Assembly (NCBI RefSeq): GCF_964199755.1
Contig: NC_133907.1
Location: forward strand, 7,073,001 to 7,137,000
Direction: 5' to 3'
DNA length: 64,000 bases
Source: Larus michahellis
Taxonomy: Eukaryota > Chordata > Aves > Charadriiformes > Laridae
Shown one piece after another: positions 27,501-38,500 of the stretch. A program made the position numbers and the translations under genes. The notes under the pieces are model-generated. The model had not been told where the DNA came from. It was given only the letters and a program-made list of their open reading frames with translations, and searched no databases. How positions within the stretch are numbered: position 1 is the first letter of the stretch; every line of letters starts with the position of its first letter.

Positions 27501-30500
27501 AGTGTAAAACAAGAAAGAAAAAAAGTTGGAAATTCATAACTGCTTAGGGCAGATGCTTAATTGTGGCACTATGAACAGTCATACCAGCAAAATAGTAGAT
27601 AATAAATAGATTTTCATCACCATCTCAGAACAAGGAGGTGTGTCCTTCTGCACAGTCATTTAAATGGGTAAAAATAGTAAGTACATCTACTTTTGTCATT
27701 AGTGTTTTCAGAATGACATGAATGTTATAAATTTATATCTTAACTCTTAGAAGTCATGGTTCAGTTCTTACTGTTGAAGTATATACTTCTGGGCTTCTGC
27801 CACATTGACCAATACAGCACTGCACAAACACCAAATCTGGAACTGTGTTCCAGTATTTATAGTTTCTGTTTCGGAGACATTTCTAATTCACCTGCGATAT
27901 ACTGGTCTCCCCTTATCAGGCAGGTTTAGGGCTACTTTGCGTAGCACTGCATCAGTGAGTGTGATGGAAATACGCCTTTTGCTCAAATCAGTGCTGGTGT
28001 CAGTAGCAAAGTCCTGTGCTGCTGCCTTACCCAGTGATTTTAGGTTGACTCTAACAGGTGTATATTAGAAGAGTGATGAATGAGCATATGCCTGTACTAC
28101 AATTTAAATTGCATATGAAAAATATAATGACTGTGATGATGTTGAGATGGTGAATGGTTATGAAAAGCGGATTTGGAGCAAGCTTCCCTATGCATGTTAT
28201 TTCTGGAAAAATTAATTTTAAACAAGAAGAATAAAAAATGCTTGTTTTCCAAGCAGATTTAAAGCATCAAAAGCTATGTTTTTCTCTTTGGAGTGAATCT
28301 GATAGGGCTTATTTTCATTCATCAGTGTAAAGTCTGACTTGAGCTGTGACCCCATTACACGGCAGCCTAGGAGAGAACACAATGAAATGTGCAGCTGTGA
28401 TGCTGCGAAGCTCCCAGTGCAGTGAGCTTCCCCTGTGCAAATGGGCTTCACTCATAGCTCTGGCCTTAAGACTCTGCTTTATCTTCCTTCCTCAGTGCCT
28501 CTGTCCACTTAATGTACATTATTAATTGAACCACTTAAAAAGAAGGCTGTATTTTAAGCTTTTAATTTTTAACTTTCAAAATTGATCAGAACAGCACCAT
28601 GTGAATGTTCTTCACAGAGACATATATGGGCAGGAATTTTTATTAGTATTTGTAGTGTTTTTAGTTTGAAAGCTGTTTCTTTCATCCGCCTTCCACGTGA
28701 AAGCCTATTGAACACAGGTATTGTGTTAGAGTCGTGATGAGGAATTAGATCCATGCCTGTACCCAGACCTCTTCTGAAGAGGGAACACCAGGGACCCCTG
28801 TTATAACTTGGTAGCAAAATTTACAGTGGTATCTGGAGTTGACCTTCAGATTGCTAATACAAGCTATGTGAGCCCCCCTGCCCTGCACCCTGTAGCCCAC
28901 TGAATGTTGTCCAGATGCCTGCGCCTTATTCAGAAGGGATCATCTTATATCAATTGGTGCAGCTTGTCTCTACTCTTAGGTTGGTGGAGACAGGAAGGAA
29001 CAGGCTGTTCTGGAACTGTTGCCTCTGCTGTACCAATGCTGGGTGTCTCGGTTCGGTGCCCAGGTTACCTGGTTTCTCTCATAGTGTCTCAGAGGTGTGG
29101 AACTGAGATTGGGATGGGTTGCCCAGCAGAGGGGCTTGCAGCGTATGCTGTGAAGCAGGATTCCTTTGTGAGTGAGCTTCAAAATAACCTTCAGGGTTTA
29201 GGTGTAGCTATGAAACCAAACAGCTAACCCTGGTCCCGAACTAGGCTTGAACACAGAGAGGTATCTTACTTCAGTGAAGAGGTAATCAAGGTATTTGTAC
29301 TGATTACCCTAATGATGACCTTAGTTGACTGCAGAATTCTATGCCTGGACTTTGTTATTTATCCACTAGGAGAAATGCTTTCAATTATAAAATATTTGGA
29401 CACTTATCAATGGGAAAATTGCATGCATAGTGCTGAATTTTATATGAAAGAGGCAAATCTGGTTGTAATTTGCAGAATATATGTTGAGTTGGCTTAGGAG
29501 GATAACTCGTGTTCCTGCTAATTCAAATATTTGTCTGAATATATGAGGGTTTTCTAACAAGTCTTCGAGCAAATAGTAATCCGACAGTGCTTGTGAAGTG
29601 CCTGATTTTCTTGCAGAAAAACTGAATCAATAAATCCATGTGAACGGCACCTTTAGATGAAAAGGATATTATCTCAGTCTGCCATTTCTCATACTATCTA
29701 GGGGGAAACTGCATATTATCTTGTTCAGCCCAGCGCACTTACCAAGGAAGAAACATTTCTTCTTATGAACAGATTATACATTCGCTTAATAGTAACAACT
29801 CTGGAAGTGTTCACGTTTCACTGCGATTGTAAACAGGGGCAGATTCTCAGCAGACAGAGATGTTGCTCTGGTTACTAGCATACGTTAAAGGGCTGCTGCC
29901 CCGTACTAGCATGCGTTGCTGTGATGTCTTTGTTCTGCTGTATGTACACACCTATAGGGTGCAATGCTGGGAAATTATACTGTTTTGGTGGGCTTCTGGC
30001 GATGTTCCAGTCCTTGTGTGTCTCTTAGGTGAGTCCCGACTTGAGCCTCAGCTCTGTCCCTGCGGACTGAGGATGGCTGAACACCAGTTCCAGGATTCCC
30101 TTTTCAGTGAAGTGTTAAGATCTGGCCCACAGCAGCTGATTGCGGTGGTATTTCCTTAGAGTGCAGTCCTGTTCTTCCCGTCCCTTTCACTTCATACCTG
30201 GAGCTGTAGCTGTTAGTATTCTTTCACTACCTCCTATTGTGGGGTTCCGTCCCATGGAGACTGTTTCTTTCCCTTCCCATCAATGACAGGCTGCTGTGTT
30301 GTGGCTGCTATCCTGGCTCCATGCAGAAGATTGCACCCTGAATTTTCAAAGTATGAGTTAGAGTTGGGAATCTGGAACTGGGGCTGGACAAACCCACCAT
30401 CCATCTCTGGATAACCTGTGGGGAGGAGCTGCGCCTTCACCAGCTGGTGCCAGAAAGTGTGAGATACCTTTGAGGGATTTTTATGGATTCTCTTCCCATT

Positions 30501-32584
30501 GTGTTTGCATGTAGGATAGAGGCATTTGGCTTTTTTTTTTTTTTTTGCTCCTTTTTGTGTAGCTCTGTAGTCAGCATGTAAAATTAGGATGGTTTTGCCC
30601 ACTGTTGCCACTATTTCTAGTGTTGTGACCCAGACCACCAGGACTGCAGTGTGACATGGCATGGTGCCCTGATAGAAGCAAACAGGATTCTAAGTGATGT
30701 CTTCAGATTGTTTTATTCAACAGATGTATGTTTTGCTTAAAGGCAAAGCACAGTATGAATCAGTCTCATCTAAAATCACTTTTAAAAAGAGAAATAAGTA
30801 GGACATTAGGTACGATAAATGCTAAATAGACAATAACCTGAGGCAGAATATCATGGCAAACCATGCTCCAGAGTAAAGAGGTACGTAACACTGACAACGG
30901 GTAGTGTTTTTTACAACAAGTAGGTACAGTCTTTCCACACCAGAAAAGGCCAGTTGTGTTGTTTCCTATGCCGATTTGTTTCAGTTCATCTTGATGTGCC
31001 ACATCAGATGTAGCAACATCAGACAGGCTGAGCTAACAGAACAGATCTTAGTACTGCTGAACTGTAATTTGTGAGACGGAGATAAGGCTGAAAGCATTCA
31101 GGTTTAGCTTACTTGCCAGTTGGTGGGGTTTTCTCTGGTCTCTACCTGAATCGTGGGAGAATTTTCATCTGTGCCTGTTCTGCCACATGCTCTGCAGTGA
31201 CCTTGGTGGTTTTTTTAGTTTAGTGGTTTTTTTTTTTTAATTAGGGGTTATGAAACTAGGTAAGTGTTGGAACAGGGGAGTGTTGAGAAGGTGGAAGTCT
31301 GGAGGATGGGATTATGGGAGGAAATGAGAACTCAATTAGGGAGTTTAGGATGCGATCAGAGGGCAAGGGAAATAGGGAGCATGAGGTTGGTTTGGGCTGA
31401 TAGGCAGAGTGTGGGTAGAGCACAGGGAGAGATGGGTCTTGGCGCCATGAAAATTATATGCTCCATAGGACGGGGAAGTTAGGTTGCTCCCTGTGTAGGT
31501 TGTAGGATGCTGAGAATAAAATACAAACACAGGCCAGTATTTGCAAACTGTGGGATGTATTTTCTCCATGGACAGAGCTGGGTTCTGGGGTCAGCAGCAG
31601 TGAAACACCATCAGCCTGGGTTGTACCAGGACTAGTGTGTGAAAGCACATCTGGAGGCAGAGTAAACTGGGAAGCTCTGGTCTGGATAACTGTTCCTAAA
31701 CCGACAGAGGGGATCCCCAGAAATAACAAGCTAGCAACTCCACTCAAAGAAAAAAAAAAAATAATTAAAAAAATAGTGTTAAGTCAAACGAGAACATTTA
31801 AGTGTTTGAAAGCAATAGAACACCCCGAGGGTTACTGCCCCTCTTAAAAGCGAGATACAAGAAAGGTGCTAAGCAGACTTTAGGATGGCTTATAGTTTTC
31901 TTAGTCTGGCATTGTCCGTGATACTGTCTGTACGCTGCATTATATACAAATCGCATCAGCCTTTGCTCAGTTACAATGTGCTATTTGAAGGCCACTTACA
32001 TGGTTTATTCAGGCAAAGACTAAATTATTGTAGCTGAAGTTGCATGATTTACATGCCACCAACTTGCACACAGAGTTTGAAAATGATTGCAAACAGCATG
32101 TTGCTTTCTTGTTTCCAATGCAGCAGTGTCCATCCACCAAACGCAGTGTAAAACTCTAAGTAAAAAGAGACTGACCCATGATGTATATTTCTCAATGCAT
32201 AGAGGTCATATCTCCCATACACATCTTATTTCCCCCAGGTGCATAACTTAGCCAAATGGATGTCTCTAAAGACTCCATGGAGCTTTTACACAAAGCTAAA
32301 TTCAAACTATTTTGCATTTTAGCTATTCTTTATGTTCAGATCTGTGTAGTCTTAAAAATTTTTGAGGGATGGGTCTCATTGCTGACAATTTATCAAAAGG
32401 AGATTTCTGTGACTTATTAACATACCAAATACTACACTGATCAGTGCATTCCGGTTAAAAAAAAATAAAATTAAAAATTCAAGGATATAATACACCTATA
32501 TCACAATAAGTAATGTAAATGCCTTCTTCATGTGAGTCACTTCTACCAGGCAGCTGTTTAAGTCACACTATCACTGATAGTTCT
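24520..32584. other. Intergenic, downstream side of MC3R, no gene supported
   Basis: An A/T-rich block at about 27000-27120 and an A-rich run at 31749-31774 are the only compositional features beyond T16 at 30531. The 142-codon minus frame at 30234-30662 includes a homopolymer-encoded lysine stretch and is not credible as a gene. Confidence 0.65.
30531..30546. repeat. T16 homopolymer
   Basis: Sixteen T. On the minus strand this run encodes the lysine cluster in an otherwise unrecognised 142-codon open frame, which argues against that frame being a gene. Confidence 0.8.
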
Positions 32585-32625
32585 TTTTTATTTAACTGAT
32601 TCTGTTCCTTTTTATTTAACTGATT
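32585..32625 (-). terminator. Candidate MC3R poly(A) signals in a duplicated 17-mer
   Basis: The 17-mer TTTTTATTTAACTGATT occurs twice, at 32585-32601 and 32609-32625, a 24-bp period. On the minus strand each copy contains AATAAA, at 32587-32592 and 32611-32616. These are the first AATAAA hexamers I find downstream of MC3R, about 620-650 nt past the stop. They would give a short 3'UTR. Use of either site is inferred; no transcript evidence is available. Confidence 0.35.
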
Positions 32626-33130
32626 TCTACTGAAAGAATATTTCAGTGCAAGAGGAATGTTTACTTTCACCCTTTGAAGATTTTATCCAGGTTGCTTTAT
32701 AGCAAGCAGCATAAATGTCAATCTATTCTTTTAATAAAAGGCAGAGGCATGGGAGTAAGTGTAGAGCAATGCTGTTACCTGTTGATGTTTTGATTTGTCT
32801 TGCAAGTGAATAGCTTTCCATAGAGGTTACTAATGAAAGCTTTTAGAAAACACTGACTTGTTGATAACGGCACAGAGGTAAAGCAACCGGTACAAATAAA
32901 TGGTAGAGATAATATTATTTCATTCTCTAGAAGGTAGAGAATCCCTTTCAGGATTCATTTTTCCAGTAAGTTTCTTCAGCTGTTTTGTAAGCCACTCTGG
33001 ATTTCCCTCTGTTATAGCTATTTAAATAATTTCAAATAATTTAGTTGAATCTGATTTTAATTTTGAAAAGTATGAAACAAGGCATCAAGTAGAAGGTAAT
33101 TCTTTCTTTCCTGTGCACTTCCTTTGAGCA

Positions 33131-33190
33131 CCGCTTTTAAAGCGGAGCTGCTATGTATCTAGATACATATATATATATATTCATATACCT
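33131..33190. repeat. Two perfect palindromes and an (AT)n run in the MC3R 3' flank
   Basis: 33131-33145 reads CCGCTTTTAAAGCGG, a palindrome with 7-bp arms around one central base. 33152-33169 is an 18-bp perfect palindrome (TATGTATCTAGATACATA). It overlaps (AT)7 at 33167-33180, which runs on into TCATATA. Both palindromes lie about 65-105 nt after the MC3R stop codon, so they would be transcribed in the 3'UTR and could fold as short hairpins. No function is known to me. Confidence 0.8.
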
Positions 33191-33233
33191 GTTGTGTGTA
33201 TCCTCTCTCTAATCTCAGCACAAAGCCAGATGT

Positions 33234-34208
33234 TTACAGCATGCACTGTCCCACACTCATGCCATAACAGCAACACACTATTTCTTTGAAAGTCTTTCTC
33301 ATCTCCAGGCTCCGGAAAGCATAAATGAGTGGATCAATTACTGAGTTGCACATTATCAAGACCAGATAGGTATTGAAGTGTGAAGTGTAACAGATGCAGT
33401 AAGGATTCATTGGGCAAGAAATGATGAGAATGAGGTGAAGGAAGAAAGGTGCCCAGCAAACAATGAAGACACCAAGTAATATAGTGATGGTGACAGCGCC
33501 TTTCATGCAGGTACGCTGGTAGGGCACCCCATCCACGGGGAGGGCTGCAATCCGCTTAACATGCAGGCGTGCAAACAAGAACATGTGAACGTAAAGGGAG
33601 GCCATGAGAAAGAGCATGGTAAAGAACATGGTGATGAGACAGACAATGACAGTTTTGCTTTCTGAGTAGGCAATGAATATGATGCCACAGATGATACAAG
33701 CAATCCAAATGACCACAATCAGGGTTAAAGCTTTCTTCACAGTCATGATACTGTGGTAACGGAGAGCATAGAAAATAGTTATGTACCTGTCAATGGCTAT
33801 AACCAAGAGGTTGCAAATTGAGGCTACCAAAGAAATACAAATCATTGAGTCAAAAACATTGTCCATATGCTGGATAAAGTGGTCATCAATGATCAAATAG
33901 CCGTTGCTCAGGATTGCAATCATGATAGTCTCCAAGGCATTTGACATGCTCACTAGCATATCTGCCACAGCCAAGCTACAGAGGAAGAAATACATGGGAG
34001 AATGTAGGTTTCCATTCTTCAGCACTGCAAGAATGACAAGGATGTTTTCCAGGAGGCTGATGATCCCTAAAGTCAAGAAGACCTCAGCTTTTATGAAGAC
34101 CTGCTCACAAAATCCATCACCACTTCTGTTGTTCAGAATTGAGTCATTGAAGTCTTCGGTGACATTAAGCACAGGCTGAAATGAAAATGCAAAGTGTGTG
34201 GTATTCAT
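33234..34208 (-). CDS. MC3R: Melanocortin-3 receptor, class A GPCR, 324 aa, intact
   Basis: This is a seven-transmembrane Gs-coupled receptor for alpha/gamma-MSH and ACTH, antagonised by agouti-family peptides. It acts at the plasma membrane through cAMP, in energy balance. Seen: four N-glycosylation sequons in the N-terminus (N2, N15, N21, N27); a TM1 block with [18 protein letters not shown] leading into TM2; acidic ligand/calcium residues E93 in TM2 and D116 and D120 in TM3; DRY at 140-142; CWAPFF at 251-256 in TM6; ECL3 cysteines 265, 271 and 273; DPLIY at 292-296 in TM7; and a Cys cluster at 312-314, probably palmitoylated. [17 protein letters not shown] and the CCYGM-type tail fit MC3R better than MC4R or MC5R. 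The length matches the family (about 323-325 aa). I chose the ATG at 34208 because homology starts there and its context is good (A at -3). The frame stays open upstream to a stop at 34452-34454, but that part is low-complexity. The stop is TAA. No disabling change is seen. Confidence 0.97.
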   Translation of the reverse strand: MNTTHFAFSFQPVLNVTEDFNDSILNNRSGDGFCEQVFIKAEVFLTLGIISLLENILVILAVLKNGNLHSPMYFFLCSLAVADMLVSMSNALETIMIAILSNGYLIIDDHFIQHMDNVFDSMICISLVASICNLLVIAIDRYITIFYALRYHSIMTVKKALTLIVVIWIACIICGIIFIAYSESKTVIVCLITMFFTMLFLMASLYVHMFLFARLHVKRIAALPVDGVPYQRTCMKGAVTITILLGVFIVCWAPFFLHLILIISCPMNPYCICYTSHFNTYLVLIMCNSVIDPLIYAFRSLEMRKTFKEIVCCCYGMSVGQCML

Positions 34209-34260
34209 TGTCGCAAAGGAGTTGAATTCACAAGTGATTATGGACCTGACAGAGCACAGG

Positions 34261-34307
34261 CTAAAAAGAAAAAAGAAGGGGAGAAAGAAAAGAAAAAGGA
34301 AAAGAAG
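34261..34307 (-). other. Candidate 3' splice acceptor with 45-nt polypyrimidine tract before MC3R
   Basis: Read on the minus strand, 34307 to 34263 is an uninterrupted run of C and T. It is followed directly by AG at 34262-34261, preceded by T runs (TTTTTAG). This is a textbook acceptor layout. An exon beginning at 34260 would leave a 52-nt 5'UTR segment with no ATG before the MC3R start at 34208. Other melanocortin receptor genes (for example MC2R) are known to have non-coding 5' exons, so a 5'UTR intron is plausible. The nearest adenine that could serve as a branch point lies about 46 nt or more upstream of the AG. The alternative is a simple homopurine/homopyrimidine repeat in an unspliced leader. 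Confidence 0.4.
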
Positions 34308-34904
34308 TCCTTCCAAGTTGTTGCTGTGCTCATGGAATGGAATCAAACAAGAGTTTTCTGAGGTCGCTTTCACAAGTAGAAACATAGAAATATCTGCATT
34401 TACAGGGAGTTTTATGTCAGTCACAGGCTGCTCTTCTCCTTTATAAGAAAGTCAGCTTTGAATCTTGCAGGCATCAAAGAGTTTTCTCTGGAGGGAAAAA
34501 TCGGCAGCAGCACACTGCTGGTTCTAGCTCTCCTGATGATTAAAAGCAGGGAGTTTTCTCATCTGGCATCATCTGCTGGGGCCGGTGCAGGTTTGTTGCC
34601 AGTATGTTGCAGGCTCGGTGAAGTATCTCTTGCTATTTCAGTGGCAAGAAAGGAAAAGGGAACTAAGGGATTTATACATGCATGAAAGAAAAAACAACTC
34701 CTACTTAACCCTCCGTGCAGAACATTGGCCATTAGAGAGCAGGCACCTTTCTGACTGACAGCTGCGAACACCAGGTACAGCATCCCCACCGCTGGCTCCA
34801 CCAGCAGATCTGAAACTGTCTGGCGCCCTCTGCAGATAGCGGATAGAATGGATTTGCCTTAAATTCCGTCTGAAAAAATGGGATTTTCATCCAGCAAAAC
34901 TTTA

Positions 34905-35095
34905 TGCCTGCTTTCGGCAGCCGGGTCCTGCCCGTGGAAGTGAGCAGGGGTGGGCAGCTGGAGGTGGCAGGGGTTCAGGGGCAGGCAGGATGCCCATACG
35001 CTGTCCTGGCCTCCGCTCCTCTCCTGCCTGGAGCCAGAGCTCCTCTTGCCTGATTCGAATGAGCTCTTTGAGCCCTGAGCTGAGTAGAGACAACA
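34905..35095. promoter_or_regulatory. GC-rich block upstream of MC3R, possible promoter or 5' exon region
   Basis: About 0.7-0.9 kb upstream of the MC3R start the sequence changes from AT-rich to GC-rich, with many GGCAGG, CCTGCC and AGCTCC words and only a few CpGs. If MC3R has a spliced leader, a promoter or first exon could lie here. There is no TATA box or clear initiator that I can point to. The open frames inside are not recognisable proteins. Confidence 0.2.
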
Positions 35096-35460
35096 CCTCA
35101 CTTGAGGGTGTCCGGGATCACTTGGGTTTTGGACCGTGTGGTTAAAGAGAACAACCTGAGGGTGAGCTGTAGCGCAGATGGGATGTGGGTACAAATCATA
35201 TGCCCATGATATAGTTGCTGAGGTGCTGCAAAGGCTGTCATTAGCTAGATAATGTTGGTTTCATCAGAGACAAGCTCCCAGGGATTTCATTCCTTGCCAC
35301 AAATTGTTTGGGTTTTGTTTGTTTACTTTGGTTCCTAAATTCCTTGCTCACAAGTGAAGCACAGGTGCGAGTCTCCACACTGTGCTCTCTCTGTCATGAC
35401 TCTCCAGCTCTGCCGAAGGATCTCAGACAGCCTAAAGGCTTAACCAGCTTTTGTGATTTG

Positions 35461-35521
35461 ATTTTTCTTTTTTCTTTCCTTTTTTTTCTGTTTTTTTTTT
35501 TTCCTTTCCTTCTCCCTGTCT
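35461..35521. repeat. Pyrimidine-rich low-complexity tract
   Basis: There are about 60 nt of almost pure T and C, interrupted by G at 35490 and 35518, ending in CTGTCTGCAG. The run resembles a splice acceptor on the plus strand, but no exon can be recognised downstream. It lies 1.3 kb upstream of MC3R on the opposite strand. Confidence 0.6.
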
Positions 35522-38500
35522 GCAGAAGTGTGCTATGTTGTACTGGCAGAGAAGGGTCATCCCAGGAGGGCCAGAGGCTCAGCTCGTTATTAAACCAGTT
35601 ACATGGAAGTTAATTTGTAGCTGAACAAGGACAGAGTTGTTAAAGTTCAATTGCCTCAGTTAAACATTTTTTTTTAGATTTTATTTTCTTTTCTTTTTAA
35701 TACTATTGCCCAGTTCGTGAGAATGGACACTTATTGTTGGTCTGGTTTCCTTCATCTCCAACAGCCTGAAGCGTTCTGACCTAACTGCTCTCGAATGTTC
35801 TCATCATCCCTTAAATCTCTATAAAGTCCTTTATTCATTAGTGTAAATGCTGGCTATGTGGGACTGCTCTGATATCAGACCACTTCTAGCGAAGGTTCTT
35901 TTAGTGACCTTCATGGGCAGCTCATGTGAACACAGAGCTATGAGATGTGTTGGTCTGACCCAGTGTGATACTGAGTTGCTGGGTCTGTCTCCAGTATTTT
36001 GGCAGGCCCATACACCCTTGGGCACCTGTACTAGAAGTGCTGCCCAGCTAGACATCTCTGATGGAGAAATTAAACAAGCTTCCATGTGCCCTTTCCTTTC
36101 TTTACTCTTTCAAAAGTAATCCTTTGCCCCAGAAGCTGCCTTTTCTCACAGGAGCCCGCCATAACTGATCTTCACTGGAATTGTACTGACTTTAAGCCGA
36201 TGAAGAACCAGGAAGATTGTAAGTTATCATATGTTAGCAGGCAAACGTAAGGTAGATTTTCCTTGCACATTATTCACTCACTATATCTCTGTAGTGAATT
36301 TTGTTAGTTTTGATTTTTTTTGAAAGTGCTCACTGATGTCTATATATTTCATGACTCGTGTTTTCGCAGAAGTACTTTAGAATCAAAGCAAAGCAACACA
36401 ACATCACCTATACTGATGTATGGGATTTCTATTATAGGTTTGTTAGCTCCAAAAGTCACAAATCTTTTCCAGATTTATTTCGAGCCCACAGAATTATTAT
36501 TATTATTCACCCATAATTCAATACCAAGAGGCAAGAAATCTCAAATTCCATCTCCAGATGATACCCACCAGGTTGTCCAGTTAACATTTTAAAGATCTTA
36601 ATCAGTTTGTCCCTAAATTCACAGTGATGTATTTCAAAGCAGATAGCTTAAAAAAACCCACTCTCTCCCATGCATCTAATCCCATGGCAGGGAAAAGATA
36701 TTCCCTCTGTTCAAGTGTAGCAGTTATGGATTTATGCCTAGAGCAGCTATCTTTATTTTGTGCAGTGAGCCCTAGTTGCTTCCTGCCACTTGCCTTGACC
36801 TGATATATTGCACTGAAGATCGTGATGTCAAGACATAATGACTATCACTGGCCTAAGCATTGTTTTCCCAACGAGCAGGAGCCCATCTGCAAGACTGGAC
36901 AGATGTCCCTCCCCGCCAGCTCCGTCCTTGGGTACTGTCTTCTGAAGTGGCAGGTGGAGGTTGTATCCTCCCAGGGTGAGGACAGGATGGAAGGCAGAGC
37001 TCCCATTCATGGAGGAGAGCTCACCCTGGAGAAGCAGCATCCTTCTGGGCTTGGCTCTGCTTTACCTGCTGATGGAGGGGCACTTATGTTTTGGGCACCC
37101 ACATGTCAACCAATTCATGGGAGATCTTTGCCATTTACATTGTAGTCCTGTCTTCCCCATCTGGTTAGTCTCAGCAATATACTGCATTAGTCCTGTAAAT
37201 ATCGACTCCAGAGCGCTTCATCCCTCGTTGCCACACTCTTTCAAAAGACTGCTACAGATTTCCCTGCCTTTCAGCTAAATCTGAGAATAAGTCATTAAAT
37301 AGATTTCATCATGAATTTCTGAATGGACCTGACAGCAAGAATCAAGCTACCATTTGCACTGAGATGCAGTTCGAAGTGGAAAGTAAATGTTATATAACAA
37401 AGTGGATTAATGGCACTATTAGCTTTGCTATTAAGTGCCAAAAATAGTGGGCTAGAGCCTCATGTATCTGATTACAAGCTCAAACTGATTCTAAGGTCCT
37501 TGCAAAAATGGGAAGAAGCTGTGTTTGCATAAAAGGCAGCGACATGTAAGGCCTTATTGTCAAAAGGTGTAAGGGGATTTCTCTGCTCAGCATTGGAAAA
37601 CCTACGTGATCTGAAATTTTCCAATATATTTTACAATAACATATTATAATAAGTTGCTGCCCCTTAGCTGTCAGCTCCTGCTTCATTTCCAGAGATATGG
37701 TTGGTGATCATATCCATTGCAGTGCAAAATAGACAGGTTGCTCTGACATCCACTGCAGCGTTGTGGTGCATTTGCATCCTGGCATTTGCTACATTACATC
37801 TGAGGAGTGACACTTATGAATGTCTACTGTCATTTTAGTAAGTTTTAATATCCTCAGTCTTCTAGATAGTGAAGTCCACTTGGGTAGGGGAGCAGAGCCA
37901 TGGCAATTGTTGCAGCCCAGGGCATATAAAATGAAATAATACTTGGTTTAGGTCCTCCCTCCACCAAAACCTGGTGAAGAGAAGATTGGAAAGTTAGACA
38001 GATGAGGCATCTGTGTGTACTCCCCAAATATTGCCTTATGCATAGCTCTTCAAACCTATTATACGCAAGGCCTCAAGGGAAAACTTAAAACTGCTGCCTG
38101 GGATGCCCTCAGGACTGTTCTTCAGAGAAGATCCAGTGTGGAAGTCATGCAGGTTGAGTGGGACCAGTCAAGGTTTTGGATGTTTGGGATTTGCTCACAA
38201 TACATCTGAATGTTTCGTTGCAACTCTGTTAATTTATAGAAAGTGTCATCTATTTTAAATCAGTGAATAAAATACCCTTCTCACCTCTTGTCTTGGGCTC
38301 TGCAGTCCGTGATTAATGTTACATTTCATAGCCTTCTCTCCAGGGATCCTGAGAGGATGTCTATTTGGCACCCAGGGAGCAGTGTTGTCTTTCTGCTGTG
38401 TTCCTGTTTATTCCCCGCACTCAAAAACAAACTCACTGTTGAAATTATTGACGTTGGTTTTTAATCATCTGGTGTGCTGAATGAGAGAAGTCCTTGGGTT

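Noticed and set aside
30234-30662. 142-codon minus-strand open frame
   Set aside because: No domain or family resemblance; it includes a lysine run produced by T16, and no flanking exon or promoter signal is seen.
33503-33718. 71-codon minus-strand frame inside MC3R
   Set aside because: It is a shifted-frame shadow of the receptor coding sequence.
34385-34445. TATAAA on the minus strand at 34440-34445 with the ATG at 34385 as an alternative MC3R start
   Set aside because: The ATG context is weak, the resulting N-terminus is low-complexity, and the acceptor-like tract suggests this part is intronic.
35945-35975. TTGGTCTGACCCAGTGTGAT resembling the 3' end of a reptilian CR1-related repeat
   Set aside because: About 20 bp only, with no supporting sequence on either side.
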